Counted from the stretch's first letter, positions 28,213-36,739 are shown. The stretch: DNA of 61,415 bases from Euzebya sp. (GCF_964222135.1 NZ_CAXQBR010000097.1:1-61415), one strand, 5' to 3'. The notes: generated from the letters alone by a model not told the origin. Program-made: numbers and translations.

Positions 28213-28830
28213 CTAGCCGATCTGGAACCGGGTGAACCGGCCGACCTCGATCTTCTCACCCGTCCGGGCGCTGGCCTCGGTGATCAGGTCGGCGATGGTC
28301 TGGTCGGGGTTCTTGACGAACGGCTGGTTGAGCAGCACCTGCTCCTTCAGCATGGACTTGACCCGACCCTCGACGATCTTGTCGACGATGTTGTCCGGCT
28401 TGCCCTCCTCGCGGGCCTGCTGGGCGGCGAAGGCCCGCTCCTTCTCGATCAGGGCGGGGTCGACGTCGTCCTCGGAGACCGCGACCGGCTTGGAGGCCGC
28501 GATGTGCAGGGCGATGTCCTGGGCCAGCTGCTTGAAGCTGTCCTCCTTGGCCACGAAGTCGGTCTCGCAGTGCAGCTGCACCATCACGCCGACCTTGGCG
28601 GGCATGCCCGGCGTGGGGGTGTGCAGGTACGCGTGGACCAAGCCCTCGGCGGCGGTCCGCTCCCCGGCGCGCTCCTGGGCCTTGCGACCGGTCTTGGCGC
28701 GGACGATGTCAGCGGCCTTCTCGAAGTCGCCGCCGGCCTCCTGGAGGGCCTTCTTGCACTCCATCATGCCGGCGCCGGTGGCCTCGCGGAGCTGCTTGAC
28801 CTCCGCGGCGGTGATCGTTACGTCACTCAT
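28213..28830 (-). CDS. tsf: elongation factor Ts
   Basis: A 205-residue EF-Ts of the short form (about 200 residues), which recycles EF-Tu-GDP. Diagnostic segments are VKQLREATGAGMMECKKAL (UBA-like N-terminus), GRKAQERAGERTAAEGLV, and VQLHCETDFVAKED. It follows rpsB by 70 bases in the universal rpsB-tsf pair. Confidence 0.97.
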   Translation of the reverse strand: MSDVTITAAEVKQLREATGAGMMECKKALQEAGGDFEKAADIVRAKTGRKAQERAGERTAAEGLVHAYLHTPTPGMPAKVGVMVQLHCETDFVAKEDSFKQLAQDIALHIAASKPVAVSEDDVDPALIEKERAFAAQQAREEGKPDNIVDKIVEGRVKSMLKEQVLLNQPFVKNPDQTIADLITEASARTGEKIEVGRFTRFQIG

Positions 28831-28900
28831 CGGTGTTCTCCTGTGGCCGGGCGTGGAGACGTCCCCGCCCGGCGGTGCGGGGTGGCGGTGTGGTCAGGGG

Positions 28901-29920
28901 TCAGGCGCTCGCGCCGGCGTCGTCCGACGCCTCGCCCTCGGGCTGGGCGTCCGGCTCGGTCTGGGCGGCCTGCTCGGGCTGGTCGGCCTGCTCCGGCTGG
29001 GCGTCAGCGGGCTGGGCGGCCTGCTCGGCCTCGGGGGTCTCGACCGCACCGGCGGTCTCGGCTGCGGCGGCACCCGCGGCGGCGGCGGCCGAGGCGGCCT
29101 CCTCCTGCTGCAGGGCGATCTCCCACTCGGCCAGCGGCTCGGCGGCGGGCTGGGTCGGGGCCTCGGGCTGGTCCGGGGTGGACGAGGCCGCGGCGGCGGC
29201 CTGCTCGGCGACGACGTCGTCGGAGGTGCGCGCGGCACGGCGGGCGTACCCGGCGGCGCAGGCGTCGGCCATCAGGTGGGTCAGGAGGGCGCCCGAGCGG
29301 ATCGCGTCGTCGTTGCCGGGGATCACGTAGTCCACGACGTCGGGGTCGCAGTTGGTGTCGACCACGGCGACGACGGGGATGCCGAGCCGGTTGGCCTCGG
29401 CGACGGCGATGTGCTCCTTGACGGTGTCGACGACCCAGATGGCCGACGGCAGCTTCGTCATCGAGCGGATCCCGCCGAGGTTGCGCTGCAGCTTGTCGAG
29501 CTCGCGGGTGAGCAGCAGCCCCTCCTTCTTGGTGAGGAGCTCGATCGTGCCGTCGTTGACCATGTCCTCGAGCTCGCGCAGGCGGGTGAGGCGGGTCTTG
29601 ATCGTCTCGAAGTTCGTCAGCATCCCGCCGAGCCAGCGGAAGTTGACGTACGGCATGCCGACGCGCAGCGCCTGCTGCTCGATGGCCTCCTGCGCCTGCT
29701 TCTTGGTGCCGACGAAGAGGACGGTGCCGCCGCCGGCGACGGTGTCCTCGACGAACCGGTAGGCGCGCTCGAGCAGACCCACGGTCTGCTGGAGGTCCAG
29801 GATGTAGATGCCGTTGCGCTCACCGAAGATGTAGCGCTTCATCTTGGGGTTCCAGCGGCGGGTCTGGTGGCCGAAGTGGACGCCGGCCTCCAGCAGCTGT
29901 CGCACGGTGACGACGCTCAT
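28901..29920 (-). CDS. rpsB: 30S ribosomal protein S2 with long acidic C-terminal tail
   Basis: A 339-residue S2; the core (about 235 residues) shows [38 protein letters not shown] and [20 protein letters not shown]. The last 100 or so residues are an Ala/Glu/Gln/Pro-rich low-complexity tail. Such tails occur on actinobacterial S2 but this one is long. ATG 29920 has GAGGAGA upstream and is chosen over an open but unconserved upstream frame. Confidence 0.96.
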   Translation of the reverse strand: MSVVTVRQLLEAGVHFGHQTRRWNPKMKRYIFGERNGIYILDLQQTVGLLERAYRFVEDTVAGGGTVLFVGTKKQAQEAIEQQALRVGMPYVNFRWLGGMLTNFETIKTRLTRLRELEDMVNDGTIELLTKKEGLLLTRELDKLQRNLGGIRSMTKLPSAIWVVDTVKEHIAVAEANRLGIPVVAVVDTNCDPDVVDYVIPGNDDAIRSGALLTHLMADACAAGYARRAARTSDDVVAEQAAAAASSTPDQPEAPTQPAAEPLAEWEIALQQEEAASAAAAAGAAAAETAGAVETPEAEQAAQPADAQPEQADQPEQAAQTEPDAQPEGEASDDAGASA

Positions 29921-30262
29921 GGTGGGTTCTCCTCTGTGGGTTCGCGGTTGGTCCTCGCGCACGTGCCTGACCCCGTGGACGACGTGGCGCGCGCGGCGCC
30001 GGTCGTCGTGTGGTCGGGTGGGCCTCCACCGATGTGGTGGACCGCTGGCCCGTCCGCACGCTGTGTGATGTGTGGCCGCCGTCCCGCACGTGGCGGTCGC
30101 GAGCAGCCGTCGCGCCCGGAGACGCGGTGGTCGCCGGGCGGGCACCGAAGGGTACATGCACCCCGTCGGGGGCTGCCACCGACGGGTCGGCCGTGGGTCG
30201 ACGCGCGGCGGTCTTTCTGGGAGGAGGACAAGAGTCCACACCCAAGCCCTGCGGTCGTCGGG
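29921..30262 (-). promoter_or_regulatory. rpsB upstream region
   Basis: This 342-base interval carries the rpsB leader. The best -10-like box is TACCCT on the minus strand (30149-30154), with only a weak -35 (GGCAGC) at the right distance; it would give a leader of about 220 bases, long enough for S2 autoregulation. No gene is supported here. Several GC-rich stems are possible but none is clearly a terminator. Confidence 0.3.
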
Positions 30263-30853
30263 TCAGCGGCCGACGTCGGCCGGGAGCCGGGTGAGGCGAG
30301 CCGACCAGCGGACCAGCAGGTCCAGCGGGTCGATGTAGGCGCCGTGCAGGCGAGCGCCCCAGTCGAGGTGGGTGGCGCCGTCGGACAGCGCGGCCACCCG
30401 GGCGCCGGCGACCACGTGCTGGCCGGCGGTGGCGGTCGCCGTGACCGGGCCGTAGGTGGTGGACCGCCCACCGCCGTGGTCGACGGTCACCCAACCAACG
30501 CCGGCGACGTCGCCCGCGAAGGTGACGTCGCCTGCCAGGACGGCGCGGACCGCGTCGCCGGGGGCGGCGGCCAGGTCGACACCCCGGTGACCCGGGCCGT
30601 AGGGGTGGTCGGGCGGGTCGAAGGGCCGGACGACCGCACCGGGCACCGGCCGGACGGGACCGGCCGTCGGGGTCTGGGCGGCGTCCGGGCGCGAGTCGTC
30701 GTGCAGCGACGTGGTCGGTGGGGCGGCGGTCGGGACGGGTCTGGCCTGGGCCGGGCCGGCGACGAGCGCGATCGCGCAGAGGACGGCGGCCAGGGCCACG
30801 AGGCGCTCTCGCAGTGGCGCTGGTGGTGGCGCTGGCAGCAGTCGTCGATGCAT
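30263..30853 (-). CDS. secreted M23 (LytM-like) protein with altered catalytic site
   Basis: A 196-residue exported protein with a basic start and a hydrophobic signal segment ending near AQA. Residues of about 75-178 form a LytM/M23 fold: GHRGVDLAA supplies His89 and Asp93, but the last zinc motif, normally His-x-His, reads HLD (His162, Asp164). Loss of this histidine suggests a non-hydrolytic scaffold or amidase activator, as for some EnvC/NlpD-like proteins, although Asp could still ligate zinc. Its place next to rpsB and the sigma factor gene is conserved in actinobacteria. Confidence 0.85.
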   Translation of the reverse strand: MHRRLLPAPPPAPLRERLVALAAVLCAIALVAGPAQARPVPTAAPPTTSLHDDSRPDAAQTPTAGPVRPVPGAVVRPFDPPDHPYGPGHRGVDLAAAPGDAVRAVLAGDVTFAGDVAGVGWVTVDHGGGRSTTYGPVTATATAGQHVVAGARVAALSDGATHLDWGARLHGAYIDPLDLLVRWSARLTRLPADVGR

Positions 30854-31231
30854 GGACGGGACGGTAGGGAGTCCGTCCGGGGCCGCGCGGGCCGATCTTG
30901 CGGGGTCTGTGGATGACAGGTGGCGGCGGGTCAGGTGGCCGTACGCCAGCCGGCGCGGTGCCGCGGCCGACTGCCCGTCATCCGGCGCTGCGTCACGGTC
31001 AACTGCCCGTCGTCCGGCGCAGCGTCGCGGATAACTGCACGTCGTCCCGGAGGGTCCCCGACGACGTGCAGGTGGAGGCGCGGGCGCACGCGAGAACGTG
31101 CAGGCGGAGGCGCGGGCCACCCGATTACGTGCAGGTGGAGGGGGCGGGTGCACCGGGAGACGTGCAGGCGGACGGTGCGCCAACCCGGCCGGTGCTCGAC
31201 GACGGCGGGCCGGCGAGCTCCCTCGCGGGCC
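30854..31231. repeat. array of seven inverted-orientation motifs at 32-bp spacing
   Basis: Three copies of ACTGCMCGTC begin at 30970, 31002 and 31034 on the plus strand. Four copies of its reverse complement, ACGTGCAGG, begin at 31064, 31096, 31127 and 31160. Spacing is 31-33 bp within each set, about three helical turns. The two sets face each other around 31050; the innermost pair makes a 12-bp inverted repeat, CTGCACGTCGTC and GACGACGTGCAG. The rest of the 378-base interval between the M23 and sigma-factor genes holds no recognisable gene. Confidence 0.75.
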
Positions 31232-31990
31232 CTACCGGGTGCGAGCGGTCATCCGCGTGCGCAGGCCGAGGACCGCCTTGGTGTGCATCTGGCAGACGCG
31301 GGATTCGGTGACGCCGAGGACCTCGCCGATCTGGGCGAGGGTCATGCCCTCGAAGTAGTAGAGGACGATGACGGTCTTCTCGCGGTCCGACATGCGGTTG
31401 ATCGTGTCGGCCAGCATGCTGCGGATCTCGGCGTCGACCAGCGCCTCCTGCGGGTCCGCCGCCTCGCTGTCCGCGAGGGTGTCGACCAGGGCCTGGCGGT
31501 CGCCGTCCTCGCCCGGCATCGTCTCGTCCAGCGCGGCGATCGAGGTGAGGGACACCTGGGTCAGGACCTGACGGAGCTCCTCGACGTCCATGCCGAGCTC
31601 GTCGGCCAGCTCCTCCTCCGTCGGGGTGCGGTCGAGCCGGCGCTCCAGCTCGGCCAGCGCCTTCTCGACCCGCTTGGCCTTGGTGCGGACGCTGCGGGGG
31701 ATCCAGTCGATCGAGCGCAGCTCGTCGATGATCGCGCCCTTGATCCGGGTGATGGCGTACGTCTCGAACTTGAAGCCCTTGGACAGGTCGAACTTCTCGA
31801 GCGCGTCGATCAGCCCGAACATGCCGTAGGACACGAGGTCGCCGTGCTCCACCGAGCTCGGGAGCCCGACGCTGACGCGTCCCGCGACGTACTTCACCAG
31901 CGGGGAGTACTGGAGGATCAGCCGCTCGCGCGCCTCGGGGTCGCCGTCGGCCTTGAAGCGCTCCCAGAGCTCACGGACGCCGGGATCCAT
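31232..31990 (-). CDS. whiG: WhiG/FliA-family RNA polymerase sigma factor
   Basis: A 252-residue group 3 sigma factor. Region 2 reads [21 protein letters not shown], with [15 protein letters not shown]-type continuation; region 3 has [17 protein letters not shown]; region 4 ends with [25 protein letters not shown]. In Streptomyces WhiG controls aerial hyphae sporulation and in motile relatives FliA-like factors control flagella. Which applies here is unknown. ATG 31990 is chosen; a GTG 14 codons upstream (32032) lies 9 bases after a TAGACT box and could start a leaderless message. Confidence 0.92.
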   Translation of the reverse strand: MDPGVRELWERFKADGDPEARERLILQYSPLVKYVAGRVSVGLPSSVEHGDLVSYGMFGLIDALEKFDLSKGFKFETYAITRIKGAIIDELRSIDWIPRSVRTKAKRVEKALAELERRLDRTPTEEELADELGMDVEELRQVLTQVSLTSIAALDETMPGEDGDRQALVDTLADSEAADPQEALVDAEIRSMLADTINRMSDREKTVIVLYYFEGMTLAQIGEVLGVTESRVCQMHTKAVLGLRTRMTARTR

Positions 31991-32083
31991 CCCTGACCCC
32001 GCTGAGGGAGGTGACGCTGCTCTGGAAGACACGTGGCCGCCAGTCTAGGGCTCGGCGGCCGTCCCGTCCCGCAGCCGGACCGG

Positions 32084-33022
32084 TCACGCTCGGGGGTGGG
32101 CCTGGACGTATACCTCGCGGAGGTGCTCGCGGGACACGTGGGTGTAGGTCTGGGTCGTCGCGAGCGCCGCGTGCCCGAGGAGCTCCTGGACGCTGCGGAG
32201 ATCCGCGCCGCCCTCGAGCAGGTGCGTCGCGTAGCTGTGGCGCAGCACGTGCGGGGTGACGTGGCCCACCCCGGCCGCGAGCCCGCGTGCGCGGACCATC
32301 CGGTACACCTCGGTGCGGTCGATCCGCCCGCCGCGACGTGACAGCAGGACCGCCTCGTCGCAGGTGGCGTGGCCGGCGGTCTGGGCCGTCGACAGGACCT
32401 CGGGACGCCCGTCGTCGAGCCAGCGGGTGAGGACGGCGATCGCCGGCAGGCCCAGCGGCACGAGCCGCTGCTTGTCCCCCTTGCCGTGCAGGCGGAGGGT
32501 GCGTCGCGGCACGTCGATGGCGTCGAGGTCGAGCGTGACCAGCTCGCTGACGCGCGCCCCGCTCGCGTACAGCAGCTCGAGGATCGCGGCGTCCCGCTGG
32601 GCGATCGGCCCCTCCCCCGCGGCGTGCCCGATCAGCGCGGCGACCTGGTCGGTCCGGAGCACCTTCGGCAGCCGCCGGTCGCTGCGCGGCGCGTCGAGCA
32701 GCGCCGCCGGGTCGGTGGTCACCAGGCCACGCCGTCGCGCCCAGGCGAAGAAGGTCCGCAGAGCCGCGCGCTTGCGCCCGATCGACGAGCGCGCCAGACC
32801 GTCTCGGCGGCGCTGGCCGATGAAGCGGCGGAGGACCTGGAGCGTCACCTCGTCCGGCTCGATCGCGAAGTCCGCGCTCCACGTCGCCAGCTCGCCGACG
32901 TCACGGCGGTAGGCGGCGACGGTGTTCGGGCTGAGGCCCCGCTCGTCGGCGAGGTGTCGGACGAACGCGGTCACGGCCCGATCCCACGCGGCCTCGGCGG
33001 GGTCGGCGGGGTCGGCGGGCAC
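32084..33022 (-). CDS. xerC: tyrosine recombinase XerC
   Basis: A 312-residue site-specific recombinase that resolves chromosome dimers. The N-terminal SAM-like core-binding domain shows FVRHLADERGLSPNTVAAYR. Catalytic residues are visible: Arg in GARVSELV, Lys in GKGDKQRLVPL, His-x-x-Arg in HVLRHSYATHLL, His in LLGHAAL and Tyr in TTQTYTHVS. GTG 33022 was chosen since AGGAG lies 7 bases upstream and it gives the family length. It lies next to dprA, the usual actinobacterial context, so it is housekeeping and not a phage integrase. Confidence 0.93.
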   Translation of the reverse strand: MPADPADPAEAAWDRAVTAFVRHLADERGLSPNTVAAYRRDVGELATWSADFAIEPDEVTLQVLRRFIGQRRRDGLARSSIGRKRAALRTFFAWARRRGLVTTDPAALLDAPRSDRRLPKVLRTDQVAALIGHAAGEGPIAQRDAAILELLYASGARVSELVTLDLDAIDVPRRTLRLHGKGDKQRLVPLGLPAIAVLTRWLDDGRPEVLSTAQTAGHATCDEAVLLSRRGGRIDRTEVYRMVRARGLAAGVGHVTPHVLRHSYATHLLEGGADLRSVQELLGHAALATTQTYTHVSREHLREVYVQAHPRA

Positions 33023-33159
33023 CGGTGCTCCTGATCGGGGTACGTCCTGGGGCGCCGGAGTGGCGGCGCGGGGTTCACCGTACGTCGCCGGGTGCCGCAG
33101 ACCGTCGACCCCCTGCGTGCGGCCGCCAAGCGGAGTCGCCCCGTCCGCCGGCACACTCA

Positions 33160-33215
33160 GATCGCGCCGAACCTCGGCGTCAGCCGAGGAAGGCCCCGAT
33201 CGCGCCGAACCTCGG
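33160..33215 (-). terminator. 38-bp direct repeat with hairpin downstream of dprA
   Basis: GATCGCGCCGAACCTCGG occurs twice (33160-33177 and 33198-33215). The first copy contributes CCTCGGC, which pairs with GCCGAGG (33183-33189) around a 4-base loop. Located 30-85 bases after the dprA stop codon, it may terminate transcription or slow it before xerC. Confidence 0.5.
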
Positions 33216-33243
33216 TGCCGCGCCCGCTCGGGCCAGGCGCCGG

Positions 33244-34287
33244 TCAGCGGCGGACGACGCCGCTGTGGCGTTGGGTGACGAGACCGGCGTCCTCGAGGAC
33301 GGACAGCGCGACGAGGACCTGCCGCGGCTCGAGGTCGACCGCCTGCGCGAGCGCTGACGGGGTGGCGGGGACGGTGCTGACGAGCTCGAGGACGGCACGG
33401 GCGTCCGGGGGCAGCGCATCCGGCACGTCCACCGCGGCACTGCGCGTCTGGGTAGCCGTGGTCCTGTCGTCCAGGCCCACCGCCGCCAGGACGTCGTCCG
33501 CGTCGCGGACGGGGATCGCGCCGTCGACCAGCAGCGCGAGGGTCCCCGCGGCGGCGCGGTTGGAGGGGCTCGAGGGCACCGCCATGACGTCACGGCCCAG
33601 GTCGCCGGCGAGCCCGGCGGTGTTGAGGGCCCCGCTGCGCGCACCCGCCTCCACCACGACGACGGCATCGGCCAGCCCGGCGAGGATCCGGTTGCGGGCC
33701 AGGAACTGCGACCGGTGGCGGATCCCGTGGCCCGGCGGGTACTCGCTGGCCACCGCGCCCCGGCGGGCGATCTCGGCGCGCAGCTCGTCGGTGTCCCGCG
33801 GGTAGTCGACGTCGTGCCCCGTGCCGAGCACCGCGACGGTGCGGCCCACCCGCAGCGCACCGCGGTGCGCCGCCTGGTCGATGCCGCGCGCGAGCCCGGA
33901 GACCACCCCGACGCCGGCGGCGGCCCACCCCTCCCCCAGCGCCTCGGCGATCCGGACCCCGTCGAGGCTGGGCGTCCGCGTCCCGACGACCGCCACCGCC
34001 GGTCCGTCGTCGAGCGCACCCCGGACCCAGAGCCACAGCGGCCCGCCCTGGGACCAGGTGGCGGCGAGACGGTCGGGCATGCCGTCACCACAGGTGATGA
34101 GCCGCGGGTCGCCGTCGCGGGGGCGGGTCAGCGGCAGGGCCAGGCGCCGGCGGCGGGCGAGCTCGGCGACGACGGCCTCGGGGGTGGCGTCCATGCCCAG
34201 CCGCCGTCGGACGGCGCCCACGTCGCGAAGGTCCAGGCCCTCGGCGAGCAGGGCCGCCACGGTCGCGGTTCGCTCAGCCGGCGTCAT
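33244..34287 (-). CDS. dprA: DNA-processing protein DprA
   Basis: A 347-residue DprA/Smf, which loads RecA on incoming single-stranded DNA during transformation; it is also present in many bacteria not known to be competent. The Rossmann-like core contains VAVVGTRTPSLDGVRIA, SGLARGIDQAAHRGAL, TVAVLGTGHDVDYPR, SEYPPGHG, FLARNRILAGLADAVVVVEA and SGALNTA. A winged-helix C-terminus follows (AVLELVSTVPATPSALAQ). Its ATG overlaps the comM stop by 4 bases. Confidence 0.94.
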   Translation of the reverse strand: MTPAERTATVAALLAEGLDLRDVGAVRRRLGMDATPEAVVAELARRRRLALPLTRPRDGDPRLITCGDGMPDRLAATWSQGGPLWLWVRGALDDGPAVAVVGTRTPSLDGVRIAEALGEGWAAAGVGVVSGLARGIDQAAHRGALRVGRTVAVLGTGHDVDYPRDTDELRAEIARRGAVASEYPPGHGIRHRSQFLARNRILAGLADAVVVVEAGARSGALNTAGLAGDLGRDVMAVPSSPSNRAAAGTLALLVDGAIPVRDADDVLAAVGLDDRTTATQTRSAAVDVPDALPPDARAVLELVSTVPATPSALAQAVDLEPRQVLVALSVLEDAGLVTQRHSGVVRR

Positions 34288-35774
34288 GCGGCCTGCTCCC
34301 AGACCGCGTCCAGCCGCGCGCGGTGCGCCACCGCCTCGTGGGCGTCGGCGCCGCTGATCCGCTCGTGCCCGGCGAGGTCGGCGCAGGACCGGGCGACGCG
34401 CATGGCCCGGTCGAAGCCGCGAGCGCTGAGGCGTCCGCGCCGGACCGCTCGGACCAGCACGTCCACCGCCGCCGGGTCGGCAGTCGGTCTGACCACGTCC
34501 ATCGGGGCGCGGGCGTTCAGCCACGGGCCGCGACGAGCGCCGGCAGCGCGCGCCGCGGCGACGCGGGCGGCGACGGTGGACGTCGCCTCCTCCTCCGACG
34601 GGCGGGCCAGGGCCGCCGCCGGCACGGGCTCGATCAGCGGCGCGAGGTCGAAGCGGTCGGCCAGCGGTCCGGTCAGCCGAGCGCGGTAGCGGTGGACGTC
34701 GCGGTCGCTGCAGCGGCACCCCGTGCGCGCCGGACCGCAGGGGCACGGGTTGCTCGCCGCGACCAGCAGGAAGTCCGCCGGGTAGGTCACGGTGCCGGCC
34801 GCCCGGGCCAGGCGCACGACCCCGTCCTCCATCGGCTGGCGGAGGCCGTCGAGCACGCGGCGGCTCCACTCGAAGAGCTCGTCGAGGAACAGCACGCCGT
34901 GCGCCGCCTCGGACACCGCGCCGGGCCGGGCCAGGCCGCTGCCGCCCCCGAGCAGGGCCGCCGCCGACGCGGAGTGGTGCGGCGCGGCGAACGGGGGCCG
35001 GCGGTCCAGGCCCGCGACGGCGTGGAACCGGCCGACCAACGAGGCCACCGACGCCGCGGTGAGCGCCTGGGTGTCATCCAGCGGCGGCAGCAGCCCCGGC
35101 AGCCGTCGGGCCAGCATCGACTTGCCGGCGCCGGGCGGGCCGAGCAGCAGCAGGTGGTGACCGCCGACCGCCGCGACCTCGAGGGCGCGGCGGGCCTCGG
35201 GCTGGCCGACGACGTCGGCGAGATCGGGGACGTCGCGCGGCGCCGCGACTGCGTCTGCCCGGACCGGTGGCGCCGTCGCGCGACCCTCGACGATGTCGAC
35301 GTAGTCGATGAGCGTGTCGACGGCCCAGATCGGGCCGCACCCGGCGAGCGCCGCCTCCGCCCCGTCGCGCGCCGCGACCGCGACGTGGCTCCGGCCGAGG
35401 AGGCTCGGCAGGATGCCGGGGACCGGGCGCACCTCACCGGTGAGCGCGAGCTCCCCGATGAGCACGTCGTCGCCGGGCGGCAGCTCGCCGAGCGCCCGCA
35501 GGACCGCCACGGCGATGGCGAGGTCGAAGCGGGCACCGCGCTTGTCGACCTCGGCTGGGGCGAGGTTCACCAGCACCTTCCGCTGCCCGATCGCGAACCC
35601 GCTGGCCGCCAGGGCCGCCTTCACCCGCGAGGTCGCCTGCCCTGCGGCCGACCCGGACACGCCCAGCAGGGTGAAGGCGGGCAGCCCCTGGCCGATGTGG
35701 GCCTCGACGCGGACGTCGTGGGCCTCCAACCCCTGCAGGGCCACCGTCCGGGCGATGCCGACGCTCGCGCTCAC
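34284..35774 (-). CDS. comM: YifB/ComM family Mg-chelatase-like AAA ATPase
   Basis: A 496-residue ComM-type protein, a hexameric helicase that promotes branch migration in natural transformation. It begins SASVGIARTVALQGLEAHDV; the Walker A motif is LLLGPPGAGKSMLARRLPGLLP, split here as GPPGAGKS, followed by Walker B VLFLDELFEW and a zinc-like Cys cluster NPCPCG...GCRC. The GTG start at 35774 is the second copy of a repeated GTGAGCGCGAGCGT, overlapping the stop of the micro-ORF at 35771 by 4 bases. Confidence 0.93.
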   Translation of the reverse strand: MSASVGIARTVALQGLEAHDVRVEAHIGQGLPAFTLLGVSGSAAGQATSRVKAALAASGFAIGQRKVLVNLAPAEVDKRGARFDLAIAVAVLRALGELPPGDDVLIGELALTGEVRPVPGILPSLLGRSHVAVAARDGAEAALAGCGPIWAVDTLIDYVDIVEGRATAPPVRADAVAAPRDVPDLADVVGQPEARRALEVAAVGGHHLLLLGPPGAGKSMLARRLPGLLPPLDDTQALTAASVASLVGRFHAVAGLDRRPPFAAPHHSASAAALLGGGSGLARPGAVSEAAHGVLFLDELFEWSRRVLDGLRQPMEDGVVRLARAAGTVTYPADFLLVAASNPCPCGPARTGCRCSDRDVHRYRARLTGPLADRFDLAPLIEPVPAAALARPSEEEATSTVAARVAAARAAGARRGPWLNARAPMDVVRPTADPAAVDVLVRAVRRGRLSARGFDRAMRVARSCADLAGHERISGADAHEAVAHRARLDAVWEQAA

Positions 35775-35848
35775 CGCCCACCCCCCGCGCTGACGCGCCG
35801 GGCGTGCCCCCCGGCCTGTCCGCCGACCGCTCGCACGCTCGCGCTCAC
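35761..35848 (-). repeat. 88-bp dispersed element, copy 1 (yraN/comM junction)
   Basis: Read on the minus strand, this segment aligns without gaps to 51848-51935 over 88 positions with 76 identities. Both copies begin and end with the 14-base GTGAGCGCGAGCGT (one base differs at the far end of copy 2). Differences cluster in the middle, where a small stem with a GTCA loop is kept. The first 14-mer overlaps the yraN stop and the second supplies the comM start. Confidence 0.92.
35771..35848 (-). CDS. 25-residue micro-ORF, copy 1, coupling yraN to comM
   Basis: A GTG frame of 25 codons starts within the yraN stop (GTGA overlap at 35845-35848) and ends in a TGA that overlaps the comM GTG in the same way (35771-35774). 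The peptide begins MSASVRAVGGQAGG and ends in SAGGGR. The second copy of the element keeps the same length, start, stop and 18 of 25 residues. It may be translated by reinitiation; whether the peptide itself matters is unknown. Confidence 0.6.
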   Translation of the reverse strand: MSASVRAVGGQAGGHARRVSAGGGR

Positions 35849-36213
35849 CAGACACCGCGCAGGTGACGGATCCGGGGGGATCCGCTGTCGGGTGGGAGCT
35901 CGATGCCGACCACGTCGCCGCGGACCGGGCCGTGGTGGGGGTGGGCGTGGAGGTAGGCGGCGGCCAGCCGACGCAACCGTCGGCGCTTGTCCCAGCTGAC
36001 CGACTCCGCCGGCGTGCCCGCCACCCGGGACGACCGGGTGCGGACCTCGCCGACGACGAGCGTCTCCCCGTCCACGGCGACCAGGTCGAGCTCGCCGCGG
36101 ACGCCGTCGGAGGAGACCCGCCAGTTCCGGTGCCGGATGGTCAGGCCGGCCGCGGTCAGGTGCGCGGCGGCGAGGTCCTCACCCGTCGCGCCGAGGCGCT
36201 GTCGTCGGTGCAT
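35845..36213 (-). CDS. YraN (UPF0102) endonuclease-fold protein
   Basis: A 122-residue YraN family protein with a Holliday-junction resolvase-like fold. Signature segments are GATGEDLAAAHLTAAGLTI, GELDLVAVDGETLVVGEVRTRSS and SWDKRRRLRRLAAAYL, with the Glu-Asp-x-x-Lys-like nuclease pattern, here with Arg at the usual Lys position (EVRTR). It heads the yraN-comM-dprA string of DNA uptake/recombination genes. Codes on the minus strand and is coupled to the micro-ORF. Confidence 0.9.
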   Translation of the reverse strand: MHRRQRLGATGEDLAAAHLTAAGLTIRHRNWRVSSDGVRGELDLVAVDGETLVVGEVRTRSSRVAGTPAESVSWDKRRRLRRLAAAYLHAHPHHGPVRGDVVGIELPPDSGSPRIRHLRGVW

Positions 36214-36268
36214 GCCGATCGACGGTAGGGACCCACCCCTCCCCCAGGTCGACCGTTCTCGCCGAACC

Positions 36269-36277
36269 TGTGGACAA
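36269..36277 (-). promoter_or_regulatory. DnaA-box-like 9-mer
   Basis: TTGTCCACA on the minus strand lies in the interval upstream of yraN, the second perfect match noticed in intergenic sequence of this window. Confidence 0.3.
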
Positions 36278-36288
36278 CCGGCGGGTGG

Positions 36289-36405
36289 CTAGAAGACCCC
36301 CGCGGCCCAGGCGACCAGGGCCCCCACGATCACGATGGCGGCGACGAGGATCGCGATGTCCTTGACCTTCGAGTCGCGGTACCGGCGCGTCGCGTTGAAT
36401 CCCAT
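36289..36405 (-). CDS. 38-residue single-span membrane protein
   Basis: A 38-codon frame on the minus strand. It begins MGFNATRRYRDSKVKDIA, with basic residues, and continues with a hydrophobic helix of about 20 residues (ILVAAIVIVGALVAWAAG) ending in F. Basic N-terminus then helix suggests an N-in single-pass protein. It lies 13 bases after DUF2469 and before yraN, inside the operon. I do not recognise the family. Composition is very different from a random GC-rich frame, which supports translation. Confidence 0.6.
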   Translation of the reverse strand: MGFNATRRYRDSKVKDIAILVAAIVIVGALVAWAAGVF

Positions 36406-36418
36406 GGCGCTGCGGAGC

Positions 36419-36739
36419 CTACGCGAGCAGGTCCTCCGCGGCATCGCCGTCGGTGTGGGCGATCCGCTCGACGTTGACGTCCCGGAACGTCATGACGCGG
36501 ACCTCCGACACGAACCTGGCGGGTCGGTACATGTCCCACACCCAGGCGTCGCGCAGCCGGACGTCGAACCAGGTGTCACCGCCCGCCCCGGGGACGGGCG
36601 TCACCTCCACGTCGTTGGCCAGGTAGAAGCGCCGCTCGGTCTCCACCACCCAGGTGAACATCCGCACGATGTCGCGGTACTCGCGGTAGAGCGAGAGCTC
36701 CATCTCGCTCTCGTACCGCTCGAGGTCCTCGAGGCTCAT
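36419..36739 (-). CDS. DUF2469 family protein
   Basis: A 106-residue actinobacterial protein of unknown function, DUF2469. It begins MSLEDLERYESEMELSLYRE and contains FTWVVETERRFYLANDVEV and FDVRLRDAWVWDMYRP. The family is restricted to actinobacteria and is almost always found between lepB and yraN, as here, which also supports the taxonomic placement. Confidence 0.9.
   Translation of the reverse strand: MSLEDLERYESEMELSLYREYRDIVRMFTWVVETERRFYLANDVEVTPVPGAGGDTWFDVRLRDAWVWDMYRPARFVSEVRVMTFRDVNVERIAHTDGDAAEDLLA

Noticed and set aside
30854-31231. Possible CRISPR array from the regular 32-bp spacing
   Set aside because: The conserved motif is only about 10 bp, flips orientation in the middle, and the intervening sequences are themselves similar. 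There are no cas genes.
32084-33022. Tyrosine recombinase as sign of an integrated element
   Set aside because: Context (dprA, comM, sigma factor) and sequence match the housekeeping XerC; no attachment-site repeats, phage genes or tRNA gene are nearby.
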